Assembly: GCF_963677075.1 (NCBI RefSeq)
Contig: NZ_OY781873.1
Location: 620,001 to 684,000, forward strand
DNA length: 64,000 nucleotides
Reading direction: 5' to 3'
Origin: an uncultured Sphaerochaeta sp.
Lineage (GTDB): Bacteria > Spirochaetota > Spirochaetia > Sphaerochaetales > Sphaerochaetaceae
Part shown: positions 24,177 to 32,320 of the stretch, in pieces
Numbering within the stretch: position 1 is the stretch's first letter
Layout: every line of letters begins with the position of its first letter
Notes under the pieces: generated by a model
What the model saw: only the letters and a program-made list of their open reading frames with translations
Databases searched by the model: none
Told to the model about the DNA's origin: nothing
Position numbers and translations under genes: made by a program

Positions 24177-25466
24177 ATGGGTGCATATCGAATAACCGGG
24201 GGAAACCCTGCGAGCGGAGAGGTGCAGATCAGTGGAAACAAGAATGGTGCACTACCGTGTCTTGCTGCCACCTTGCTGACTGATGAGCCTGTTCGATTGT
24301 TGAACGTTCCCGATATCGAGGATGTTCAGGTTATGGTCAAGCTCTTGGAGAACCTTGGTTCCAAGGTAATCAAAGAGGATTCCAATACCTATACCATTAT
24401 GAGTGGGGGGAGAAGCGGTAAGCTCAAGAAGAAACTGGTCCAATCGGTGAGGGGTTCCATCCTTCTCTTGGGACCATTATTGGCTACCATTGATGAAGTT
24501 CGTCTAACTCCTCCTGGAGGGGATGTTATTGGGCTTCGTAGACTCGACACCCACTTTATCGGCCTCTCTGCGTTGGGGTCCACTTGCCTGATCAATGAGG
24601 AAGGGGAGATTCATATCAAGGCAAATGGAAGTAGGTTGCAGGCAAATGACATCTTCCTTGATGAAGCCTCTGTAACAGCAACAGAAAATGTTCTCATGGC
24701 CTCTTCATTGGCCGAAGGAGAGAGCATTATCAGCAATGCCGCAAGTGAGCCTCATGTTCAGGACCTTTGCAGGATGCTTAACAGAATGGGATGTCATATA
24801 GAGGGAATAGGTTCCAACCGTCTCTATGTAACCGGCCAAAAAAAACTTCATGGCTGTGAGTTCCGCCTCACAGCTGATTATATGGAAGCTGGTTCCTATA
24901 TCGGCCTAGCCGGTGCAACTGGAGGCCAGCTGTTGCTCAAGGGGGTCGACCCTGGGCATCTGAGAATGATTCGCCTGGGCTTTGAACGAATTGGGATCAC
25001 CTTCGTTGTTGATGGTCCTTCTTCCATCCTTGTACCCAAACGGCAGAAACGGATACTTGCAAAGGAAGTAGGAGGCCATACAGCAAAGATTGATGATGCT
25101 CCCTGGCCTGGCTTTCCCGCTGACCTCTTGAGTATCATCACTGTATGCGCAACCCAGATGGAAGGTTCAATCCTGATCCATGAGAAGATGTTTGAGTCTC
25201 GTATGTTCTTCGTTGATTGGTTGATCAGGATGGGTGCAGATATCATCCTTTGTGACCCACATCGAGCAGTGGTCAATGGACCCAGCCAACTGCTGGGTTC
25301 AGAGTTATCCAGTCCTGATGTACGAGCTGGAATGGCACTCGTCATTGCTGCTGCTTGTGCTAAAGGTGTCAGTGTGATCCAGAATATCTATCAGATTGAA
25401 CGGGGTTATGAAAATCTCTGTGGTAAGCTCCAAGCCTTAGGTTTGTCCATCGAAAGGGATACGTAA
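24177..25466 (+). CDS. murA: UDP-N-acetylglucosamine 1-carboxyvinyltransferase with Asp115
   Basis: First committed step of peptidoglycan synthesis: transfer of enolpyruvate from PEP to UDP-GlcNAc. The 429-residue protein has SGNKNGALPCLAATLL with K22 and N23. The catalytic loop reads PPGGDVIGLRRLDTH, so the residue at position 115, cysteine in most bacteria, is aspartate. Asp at this site keeps activity but prevents fosfomycin attachment in known cases (for example mycobacteria and chlamydiae). The start at 24177 follows GAGGAGG by six bases; earlier in-frame ATGs are not supported. Confidence 0.94.
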   Translation: MGAYRITGGNPASGEVQISGNKNGALPCLAATLLTDEPVRLLNVPDIEDVQVMVKLLENLGSKVIKEDSNTYTIMSGGRSGKLKKKLVQSVRGSILLLGPLLATIDEVRLTPPGGDVIGLRRLDTHFIGLSALGSTCLINEEGEIHIKANGSRLQANDIFLDEASVTATENVLMASSLAEGESIISNAASEPHVQDLCRMLNRMGCHIEGIGSNRLYVTGQKKLHGCEFRLTADYMEAGSYIGLAGATGGQLLLKGVDPGHLRMIRLGFERIGITFVVDGPSSILVPKRQKRILAKEVGGHTAKIDDAPWPGFPADLLSIITVCATQMEGSILIHEKMFESRMFFVDWLIRMGADIILCDPHRAVVNGPSQLLGSELSSPDVRAGMALVIAAACAKGVSVIQNIYQIERGYENLCGKLQALGLSIERDT

Positions 25467-25924
25467 CTCTCTGTTTTTACTGGAGTTCACTCACGTATCC
25501 ACACCCTTGTCCAGAAGTTATCCACAAGTTATCCACAAGCAAGTGGAACCTATGTTGATATCGGGTGCAGTTAAGACAGATTTCTAATAAGAACCATGGG
25601 TTTTTATACGGTATTGGCTATTATGACAAATATATATATTAGAACAAATAAAACATAAGTTTACCAAACGGGTTTGATCGTATTTTTATATAGGTTTAAT
25701 GCACTTTTTATTGTTTAGTAAGGTACTTGTATTTAGGGTAAATAAACGAGTTATCAACAAGTTATCCACAACCTGTACACGTTGTACTTTGATGCAGTAA
25801 CTCACCTTCTTAGGTGACTTAGCTCAGAATATGTGATGATGTGTTTTGTCCAATAAAATACCGCTGTCAGTGTAAAATCTTGTTTAGGATGATTAGCTGT
25901 GGTACAGTTTCCCTAGGAGGGGTG
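25467..25924. other. 458-bp non-coding region with second DnaA-box cluster
   Basis: No gene is visible between murA and the diguanylate cyclase. Perfect TTATCCACA boxes lie at 25518-25526, 25529-25537 and 25762-25770. One-mismatch or two-mismatch boxes lie at 25495-25503 (GTATCCACA), 25507-25515 (TTGTCCAGA) and 25751-25759 (TTATCAACA). All are on the plus strand, in two groups flanking about 210 bp of strongly AT-rich DNA. Three perfect boxes here exceed the strict count in oriC itself. It may titrate DnaA, reload it, or take part in initiation; the sequence does not decide. Confidence 0.8.
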
Positions 25925-27451
25925 ATGAAAAGTAATTCATGGATACTCAGTACCTCTCTGGTGTTCCTCTCAACCTTGTTGTTGGTGATTTTTTCGTTGA
26001 GCACCCTGGCTGAAATTGAACGAGTGTACAAGGACCAGACCGCCCTGGGTACCGAAGCGTTGAAACAGCAGTTTCTCTATGATTCAGTCAATAACCAAAT
26101 CAAGCGAATCGATACACAACGAGCAATCCACCAGAATGAATACCAAAAGCAACTGGATCATATCACTTGGCATATGGATACTTCCTATGAGGCGGATATT
26201 GAAAGCTTTCCACAGGTGGTTGCATCCTTCTTTACCCAGGACTCTTCCTCCCCTTGGACTGCTGTACTTTGGCAGCGGGAAACGGGTGAAGTTATCGTGG
26301 ATAATAAAGGGGTTATTGTGGGATCAGAACCTCCCATTGATGTGGTGAATAGCCCCCTGCATGGTTTTCAGTTGTATGAATTGCACTCATATGCTCCCTA
26401 TACACTTTTTGTCGGAATTCCCCAAGCGGTGATTGACGAAGAGGTAAAACAGTATATCGCTGATGAGATATATGCGAGTAAATACCCGGAAAATTCCTAT
26501 ATCTGGGTTAATGAGGTAATCAACTATGAGGGTGGGGACGAATATGCAATTAGGAGAATCCATCCCAACCTCCGGGATTCTGTGGGCGTATACCTCTCTA
26601 CCAATATGACAGATGTACAGGGCAATACACCCTATAAGACTGAGCTGGAGGGGATTAACCAGGATGGGGAGCTCTTCTTTACCTATTTCTTCAAAAAATT
26701 GGATAGTGATGTCATCTCGGAGAAATTTACCTATGCAAGACTCTACAAGGATTTTGACTGGATTGTTGCAATGGGTATCCATCTTGATGATCTTGCCATG
26801 TATGTAGAGGAGACTGCAAACAAGAGTGCCGGTATCGTGGGTCAGATTACCCCGATATTCATTGGGGCAATTATTCTGCTCTTTGTGCTTCACTCTGTTC
26901 TGCTGGTAGTGCTGGAACATCAGCGAAATAGAAGGCAAGCAAAGAGCCTTGAGGATCAAGCATATAGGGATCTGTTGACCGGAATTGGAAATCGCAGAAG
27001 TGGTCTGCTTGCCTTGAAAAAAGCGTATCTTGAGAGCAGGAAGGGTAATGGCGCTGGGGTGGTGTCAATCTTTGATATAGATTATTTCAAACATATCAAT
27101 GATACCTTCGGACATGATGCTGGAGACAGGTGTCTGATACAGCTAACCAAAACATTGCAGGAGTTGGCCTGCTCAAAGGATGCCCTTTTCCGGTGGGGTG
27201 GTGATGAGTTCCTTATTGTATGCCCCCCTCTTACGGCTGAACAGGTTAACCAGATGGCAGAGTCATTGCTTAGTGCAGCAAGAACTGTGGAAGTGGAACA
27301 TGAGACAACCAAGATAACACTGACCATATCACTGGGCCTTGTCTCCTTCCTGCCAAGTGATACATCTGAAATTGATACATTCAAGAGAGCAGACGGGGCG
27401 CTCTACCAGGCGAAGGAAGCAGGAAGAAACAGATTTGTGTCGCTTCTCTAA
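25925..27451 (+). CDS. membrane-bound diguanylate cyclase with periplasmic cache-like sensor
   Basis: Makes cyclic di-GMP. The 508-residue protein has a membrane segment at about 5-27, an extracytoplasmic cache-like domain (about 30-300, with NSYIWVNEVINYEGGDEYAIRRIHP) and a second membrane segment near 305-330. A GGDEF domain follows, with the active loop RWGGDEFLI at about 423-431. The usual inhibitory RxxD site is missing: the matching positions are CSKD, so product inhibition at that site is unlikely. AGGAGG lies just upstream of the ATG at 25925. The ligand sensed is unknown; the neighbouring feo operon suggests no clear link. Confidence 0.9.
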   Translation: MKSNSWILSTSLVFLSTLLLVIFSLSTLAEIERVYKDQTALGTEALKQQFLYDSVNNQIKRIDTQRAIHQNEYQKQLDHITWHMDTSYEADIESFPQVVASFFTQDSSSPWTAVLWQRETGEVIVDNKGVIVGSEPPIDVVNSPLHGFQLYELHSYAPYTLFVGIPQAVIDEEVKQYIADEIYASKYPENSYIWVNEVINYEGGDEYAIRRIHPNLRDSVGVYLSTNMTDVQGNTPYKTELEGINQDGELFFTYFFKKLDSDVISEKFTYARLYKDFDWIVAMGIHLDDLAMYVEETANKSAGIVGQITPIFIGAIILLFVLHSVLLVVLEHQRNRRQAKSLEDQAYRDLLTGIGNRRSGLLALKKAYLESRKGNGAGVVSIFDIDYFKHINDTFGHDAGDRCLIQLTKTLQELACSKDALFRWGGDEFLIVCPPLTAEQVNQMAESLLSAARTVEVEHETTKITLTISLGLVSFLPSDTSEIDTFKRADGALYQAKEAGRNRFVSLL

Positions 27452-27468
27452 TTTTTTTCATTCTCAGC

Positions 27469-27525
27469 TTGACAAGTAAGATAAGGAACGGTATAACTGG
27501 TATTGTTGTTAGTTCTTTCTAACAA
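27469..27525 (+). promoter_or_regulatory. feo promoter with GTTAG-N6-CTAAC operator
   Basis: TTGACA (27469-27474), a 17-bp spacer and TATAAC (27492-27497) form a near-consensus promoter. TTGTTAG (27506-27512) and CTAACAA (27519-27525) form a perfect inverted repeat with six bases between, covering the predicted transcript start. A matching repeat precedes feoB. The half-site resembles those of DtxR/MntR-type metal regulators, although their usual spacing is different. Confidence 0.7.
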
Positions 27526-27538
27526 ATAAGGAGCACCT

Positions 27539-27751
27539 ATGCCACTTTCCTTTGCCCAAGTTGGAGAAACAAGAAAAATTATAGGACTGCACGGGGAAGA
27601 TGCAATAAAACAACATCTTCTTGATCTTGGATTTGTTGCAGGAGAAGTCATTAAAATTGTGGGCAACAGTAACCAAGGGATTGTCCTTTCCATTAAAGGT
27701 GTCCGTCTTGCCTTGAATCGTGGGTTGGCTCACCGAATAAACGTTGCATAA
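27539..27751 (+). CDS. feoA: FeoA domain protein (first copy)
   Basis: A 70-residue SH3-like FeoA protein, thought to assist the ferrous iron transporter FeoB. The conserved pattern runs from LSFAQVGETRKIIGL through LLDLGFVAGEVIKIV to VRLALNRGLAHRINV. AAGGAG precedes the ATG by six bases. It is the first gene of feoA-feoA-feoB-small cysteine-rich protein and lies just after the palindromic operator. Confidence 0.92.
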   Translation: MPLSFAQVGETRKIIGLHGEDAIKQHLLDLGFVAGEVIKIVGNSNQGIVLSIKGVRLALNRGLAHRINVA

Positions 27752-27779
27752 TATCGTTACATAACGAGGAGATAGAAGT

Positions 27780-28004
27780 ATGACACTAGGATCATTACGT
27801 CCTGGGGACAGGGCAAGAGTGCTGTCCATCGGAACACAGGGTGCATTACGCCGAAGAATTTTGGATATGGGGATTACCCCACGTGTGGTTGTGCAGTTGA
27901 TTAAGGTTGCTCCTTTAGGTGACCCCCTGGAGCTGACGGTACGGGGGTACCAACTGAGTCTGAGAAAGCAAGAAGCTTCTTTGATTGAGGTTGAAATCAT
28001 CTAG
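27780..28004 (+). CDS. feoA: FeoA domain protein (second copy)
   Basis: A second FeoA protein, 74 residues, with TLGSLRPGDRARVLSIG, LRRRILDMGITPRVVVQLI and PLELTVRGYQLSLRKQEA. It is clearly diverged from the copy 28 bases upstream, so the pair is an old duplication or a heteromeric set. Two FeoA proteins beside one FeoB occur in several anaerobes. GAGGAG lies upstream of the ATG. Confidence 0.92.
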   Translation: MTLGSLRPGDRARVLSIGTQGALRRRILDMGITPRVVVQLIKVAPLGDPLELTVRGYQLSLRKQEASLIEVEII

Positions 28005-28025
28005 GAGCATTTTTTTTGCATATAT

Positions 28026-28043
28026 AGTTAGTTATGGCTAACA
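28026..28043. promoter_or_regulatory. second GTTAG-N6-CTAAC repeat, before feoB
   Basis: GTTAG (28027-28031), six bases and CTAAC (28038-28042) repeat the arm sequence and spacing of the operator before feoA. It lies 19 bases before the feoB start, in a 57-bp gap with a TATATA-rich stretch that may hold an internal promoter. Confidence 0.6.
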
Positions 28044-28061
28044 ATAAAGAGAGGAGTAACC

Positions 28062-30095
28062 ATGCCCACAACCATAGCACTTGCCGGAAACCCCAATTCA
28101 GGGAAGACCACGGTATTCAATGCACTAACTGGATCTCGCCAGCATGTAGGAAACTGGCCGGGAGTAACCGTAGACAAGAAAGAAGGTGTCTATAAGAAGG
28201 ATGCCAGGTATGCCATCCTTGATCTTCCAGGGACCTATTCACTCAGCCCCTATAGCGCTGAGGAGATCATAACCCGAACCTTTATCGTTGAAGAGAAACC
28301 GGCATGTGTCATTGATGTTCTCGATGGCACCAGTCTGGAGCGAAATCTCTATCTTGCTCTGCAAATCATGGAAACGGGAGTTCCTACTGTTTTAGCTATC
28401 AATATGATGGATGAAGTTCGCCTCAAGGGCGATGTTATTGACTGTAAGCGACTGGAAGCAGAGCTTGGCGTTGCTGTCATCCCCATAGAGGCAAGAACCG
28501 GTAAGGGTCTGGATCAATTGATGCAAGCGGTAATGGATACAATTGAGACCAAAAGATGCCCAAAACCCTTGGATATCTACCGCCTAAACGGGACGGTGGA
28601 CGAGGACACCCTGGCTGACCAAAGGTATACGTATATTACATCACTGGTGGAGAAAGCTGTCCTCAGAAGTGCCTCTTCGGGGGAGATCAAGGAAAGCAGG
28701 AGTGATAGGATGGATAGGGTGCTGACTCACCGCTTCTTTGCCCTCCCTGTTTTTGCGGTGGTGATGTATTTTCTTTTTGCAGCCACCTTCAGTGAGAATT
28801 TTCTTTTCATTGAAGGCCTTCCCAGCCCTGGGGTAGCGCTGGCAACCGTCGTGGAGTCTCTCTGGGGGTGGCTCACTGAACTGGTGTCTCTTGGGTTGGT
28901 ATCTGCTGGAGCTGCCCCTTGGGCTTACAGCCTGGTGGTAGATGGTGTGTTGGAAGGACTGGGCGCAATCCTTGGGTTCCTTCCTCTTATCTTGGTGCTG
29001 TATTTGTTGATGAGCTTTCTGGAAGATAGCGGGTATATGGCTCGTGTTGCCTTTGTGATGGACAGGATTTTTCGAAGGTTTGGATTGAGTGGACGATCTT
29101 TCATCCCTCTCTTGATGGGTTTTGGGTGTTCTGTTCCCGCCATTATGGCTACCAGAACATTGGACAGTGAGAAGGATAGAAGGATTACCACCCTGCTTGC
29201 AGGGTTTATGCCCTGTGGAGCAAAATTACCTATTTTCATTATGTTTGTCTCCATCTTCTTCGCCGATGGAAACAAGACATTGGTACTCTTCTTCCTGTAT
29301 GCACTGAGCTTGGGGGTGTCGATCCTTGTCTCCCTTCTGATCAACAGGATTGCCTATAAGGGTCAGGTTTCCAATTTTCTGATGGAGCTTCCCCAATACC
29401 GACTGCCTACCCTCAGGTCAGTGTGGATCCATGGATACGAGAAGGTGAAGGGATTTATCCAGAAGGCAGGTACTGTGATTCTCGCAGCAACCATCCTGAT
29501 CTGGGTGCTTTCTTCCTTCAATATGGCATCGTTCAACGGCCAGAACCTGGAACAGAATGATACGATCCTCTCAGAGATGGATACCTCATTCCTTGCTTCT
29601 GTGGGAAAGGTTGTTGCTCCTATTTTTAAGCCCTTGGGTTTTGGGGAGTGGAGACCAACTGTAGGTATAGCTACAGGATGGATTGCGAAGGAGATGGTCG
29701 TGGTGACACTGGCTCAGCTCTATAGTGAGGATGTGAATGAGGAGTACCTAACGCAGTACTTTGCTGGTATGAGTGAAGGTGAACTTTCTGATCTGGGATT
29801 TTCTGAGGGGATGTACTCAGCAGACGAGGCCTTCGATATCTATGCTGAATCGGTATTGATGGAAGGCGGTGATGAGGGAGGACTACGTACACTTCGTCAG
29901 GATATTCGAACCAAGCAAGCTGCCTTGGCTTATATGGCCTTTAACCTGCTTTGCATGCCTTGCTTTGCAGCAGTCGGTGCTATGAAGCGGGAATTGAAGA
30001 CAGTCCGACGTACAGCAGGAGCTGTTGGAATTCAGATGCTGACCGCATACCTGGTGGCATTATTGATCAATATGATCGGATCATTGGTTTGGTAG
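28062..30095 (+). CDS. feoB: ferrous iron transport GTPase FeoB
   Basis: Ferrous iron importer of 677 residues. The N-terminal G domain has G1 GNPNSGKTT, the G2 threonine in NWPGVTV, G3 DLPGTYSLSPYS and G4 NMMD. The membrane part has the two Gate regions, including GYMARVAFVMDR, PLLMGFGCSVPAIMATRTL and MPCGAKLPIF. The conserved cysteine in GCSVPA and the one in PCGAKLP are present. GAGGAG precedes the ATG by six bases. Its own copy of the GTTAG-N6-CTAAC repeat lies just upstream. Confidence 0.97.
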   Translation: MPTTIALAGNPNSGKTTVFNALTGSRQHVGNWPGVTVDKKEGVYKKDARYAILDLPGTYSLSPYSAEEIITRTFIVEEKPACVIDVLDGTSLERNLYLALQIMETGVPTVLAINMMDEVRLKGDVIDCKRLEAELGVAVIPIEARTGKGLDQLMQAVMDTIETKRCPKPLDIYRLNGTVDEDTLADQRYTYITSLVEKAVLRSASSGEIKESRSDRMDRVLTHRFFALPVFAVVMYFLFAATFSENFLFIEGLPSPGVALATVVESLWGWLTELVSLGLVSAGAAPWAYSLVVDGVLEGLGAILGFLPLILVLYLLMSFLEDSGYMARVAFVMDRIFRRFGLSGRSFIPLLMGFGCSVPAIMATRTLDSEKDRRITTLLAGFMPCGAKLPIFIMFVSIFFADGNKTLVLFFLYALSLGVSILVSLLINRIAYKGQVSNFLMELPQYRLPTLRSVWIHGYEKVKGFIQKAGTVILAATILIWVLSSFNMASFNGQNLEQNDTILSEMDTSFLASVGKVVAPIFKPLGFGEWRPTVGIATGWIAKEMVVVTLAQLYSEDVNEEYLTQYFAGMSEGELSDLGFSEGMYSADEAFDIYAESVLMEGGDEGGLRTLRQDIRTKQAALAYMAFNLLCMPCFAAVGAMKRELKTVRRTAGAVGIQMLTAYLVALLINMIGSLVW

Positions 30096-30104
30096 GAGGA
30101 GACT

Positions 30105-30266
30105 ATGATTAATTACATAATTGGGTTTGGTGCTGCTATTTTCCTCTTGTCATTGTTGGTAAGGTACATCAAGCGAAGAAGAAGGATTAAGGCGGCAGGG
30201 GAGATGCTTTCATTCTGTAGTGGAAGCTGTGCTTCCTGTGGCAGTCGTTCTGTTTGTCAATCCTGA
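30105..30266 (+). CDS. small FeoB-associated cysteine-rich membrane protein
   Basis: A 53-residue protein, missed by length filters. An N-terminal membrane helix (about 3-22, IIGFGAAIFLLSLLVRYI) is followed by a basic stretch KRRRRIK and a cysteine cluster (C38, C42, C45, C51 in FCSGSCASCGSRSVC). Short proteins of this layout regularly follow feoB and are annotated as FeoB-associated Cys-rich proteins. A role in iron or redox handling is suggested by the cysteines, not shown. GGAGGAG lies upstream of the ATG, nine bases after the feoB stop. Its last ten bases overlap the convergent NtrC-like gene. Confidence 0.85.
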   Translation: MINYIIGFGAAIFLLSLLVRYIKRRRRIKAAGEMLSFCSGSCASCGSRSVCQS

Positions 30267-31381
30267 TAGATATCATCGTGTGTAACCAGTATGACCGGTT
30301 CTTCTTCACTGTTGATCAGGCATCGCCTGATGGTGGAGAAGAGCTGGCGTACATTTCCTGGCCAATGATAACTCATAAGCAGTTCCAGTCCATGTTCATC
30401 CAACTGCTTCTTGCTTTTACAGTGAAGCAGGAAATGTTCGCAGAGCTGAGGAATGTCTTCAAGATGATCTCTTAGCGGAGGCAGGGTGATAGATACCTCA
30501 TTGATGCGATAGAAGAAATCTTTACGGATTCGGTTTCCTTGCATGAGTGTCACGAGGTCTTCATTGGAGGCTGTGATGAGGCGAAAACGGGAGGTATGCA
30601 ATTGTGTATCTCCCAGACGTCGGTATTGTCCGTTTTCCAGGAGCCTGAGCATATAGGCTTGGAAGGAAGGAGAGAGCGTCTCTAACTCGTCGAGGAACAA
30701 GGTCGATTGGTTGGCTTCATGGACCAACCCTGGGAGGTCTGTATTTCCGTCTGTAAAAGCTCCTTTTACATGACCAAAGAACATGGAGTTTCCTAAGGAA
30801 CTGGAGAGGAGTGAGCAATTGACCGATACCATGTTTCTATGGGGGAAGCTGAGGCGATGAAGATAGGTAGCCGCCAGTTCTTTTCCTGTTCCTGTTTCTC
30901 CATACAGATGAATCGAGCAGTTCTGCTTTGCATAGTGAGAAAGATCATTTCTCAGCCTCTGCATACAATAACTATTTCCAACCAACCCACAAGGTATATA
31001 TGGTTTCTGTTGTTCTCGGCTTTCTGTTTTTCCCAGGAAAGGATCCAGATGGGAAAACAGGGAATCGAAGTCAACACCTTTTCTTTGAATGATATGAAGA
31101 TTGAGATGTTTGAACGCTTGTTTATTGAGTTGTTGCTCGTTGCTGGTAAAGAGCAGGATAGGGATAGTACAGTTTTGGTAAGTTAGTTGTTCAAGAACTG
31201 AACGTTGGCTTCCCTTGCTCATCCGCTCGTCTATGATGAGTAGTTTTGGGCTCACCGAGCTGCTATCCAGTGCTTCCAGAAGTTTATGGGAAATAGTAAA
31301 TTCATGAAGAAACTCTTGGGTAAAATGGTGCTTGAAATGCTCCTTGAAACGCCAGTCCGATGAGATGATGAACAGAGACAT
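30257..31381 (-). CDS. NtrC-like AAA+ protein with degenerate receiver and no DNA-binding domain
   Basis: A 374-residue relative of sigma-54 activators. The N-terminus (1-110) looks like a worn response-regulator domain: LLIIDERM keeps the phospho-acceptor Asp, but the N-terminal acidic pair is reduced to one. The AAA+ core has Walker A GETGTGKE, Walker B STLFLDELETL and the arginine/sensor segment WPGNVRQL. The sigma-54-contacting loop reads GAFTDG instead of GAFTGA. The protein ends soon after the AAA+ core, with no Fis-type helix-turn-helix. GGGAG precedes the ATG. It may act without DNA binding, or on another partner. Confidence 0.85.
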   Translation of the reverse strand: MSLFIISSDWRFKEHFKHHFTQEFLHEFTISHKLLEALDSSSVSPKLLIIDERMSKGSQRSVLEQLTYQNCTIPILLFTSNEQQLNKQAFKHLNLHIIQRKGVDFDSLFSHLDPFLGKTESREQQKPYIPCGLVGNSYCMQRLRNDLSHYAKQNCSIHLYGETGTGKELAATYLHRLSFPHRNMVSVNCSLLSSSLGNSMFFGHVKGAFTDGNTDLPGLVHEANQSTLFLDELETLSPSFQAYMLRLLENGQYRRLGDTQLHTSRFRLITASNEDLVTLMQGNRIRKDFFYRINEVSITLPPLRDHLEDIPQLCEHFLLHCKSKKQLDEHGLELLMSYHWPGNVRQLFSTIRRCLINSEEEPVILVTHDDIYQD

Positions 31382-31522
31382 GCAGAGACTCCCAATACAT
31401 AATCATAGGAACACCCGAAATAGCAATAGGAGCTTCAACATAGATGGGTTCGTGTTTTCCTTGGAGTAATATTGAAAGCTGTAATGACCGTTCTCTACTC
31501 TCTCTTTGAGAGGTGTACCGGT

Positions 31523-32320
31523 TTAGTTTTTCTTTTCTGTCATGATGGTTTGAATTGCTGAAAGAGCATAGATTCCAGCAGTTTCGCTGCGTAGGATATT
31601 AGTCCTTAAGAGTACAGGATGAAATCCCGCGTCCTCAAGGAATATACACTCTTCTTCGCTAAAGCCACCTTCAGGACCCACTAGTAGGGCAATTGGGGTC
31701 TCCATAGGGAGTGATTCAACCAGATCATGGAGTGTTTTCTGAGTCTCTTGACGTTTGCTTTGATGGAAGAATAGTGCAGGACCACGATTGTTCCACCACT
31801 TGGGAAGTTCTGAGAGGGTGATCACCTCTGGAACCATTTCCGTGGAGATTGGGGAACCACTCTGTTGCAGGGCCTCCTTTACTTGTCGATCCAGCCGCTC
31901 AAACCTGTTTCCTAAAGCTTTCTCACTTTTGCTTGAAAGGTCAGGAACACAGTACCGACTTTGGACAAGTACAATCTCCCTTACTCCGATTTCTGTTGCT
32001 TGCCTGACTATCTGGTCTTCCTTCTTTCCTTTGCAGAGACACTGCATAAGGGTCAAGTTTGGGTAGGGCCCAGCATAGGAAGGAAGCGCATCGGTTGTTT
32101 GGACCGATGCATCTTCTTTCACTTCCATACAGGAGAGTCTGCACTCCTGTTTTTCGATTTTCTCAATGGTCAGTTGATAGGACTTTCCATCCTGGCCACG
32201 ACCAAGAATGTGCTGGCCTTCCTTGAGTCTTAATACCTTGCTCAGGTATTGGCTCTCTTTACCCTTGAGTGTCAGAGAGGATTCCCCTTTGAAGGTTTTC
32301 GGAAGGACATACTGCCTCAC
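31523..32320 (-). CDS. rsmE: 16S rRNA m3U1498 methyltransferase
   Basis: SPOUT-class methyltransferase of 265 residues that modifies U1498 of 16S rRNA with SAM. An N-terminal PUA-like domain (MRQYVLP...KVLRLKEGQHI) is followed by the knotted SAM site with GPEGGFSEEEC and LRTNILRSETAG, both diagnostic. The start is GTG at 32320 with AGGAG six bases upstream, overlapping the ctp stop (GTGA). It is therefore the second gene of a ctp-rsmE unit. Confidence 0.94.
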   Translation of the reverse strand: MRQYVLPKTFKGESSLTLKGKESQYLSKVLRLKEGQHILGRGQDGKSYQLTIEKIEKQECRLSCMEVKEDASVQTTDALPSYAGPYPNLTLMQCLCKGKKEDQIVRQATEIGVREIVLVQSRYCVPDLSSKSEKALGNRFERLDRQVKEALQQSGSPISTEMVPEVITLSELPKWWNNRGPALFFHQSKRQETQKTLHDLVESLPMETPIALLVGPEGGFSEEECIFLEDAGFHPVLLRTNILRSETAGIYALSAIQTIMTEKKN

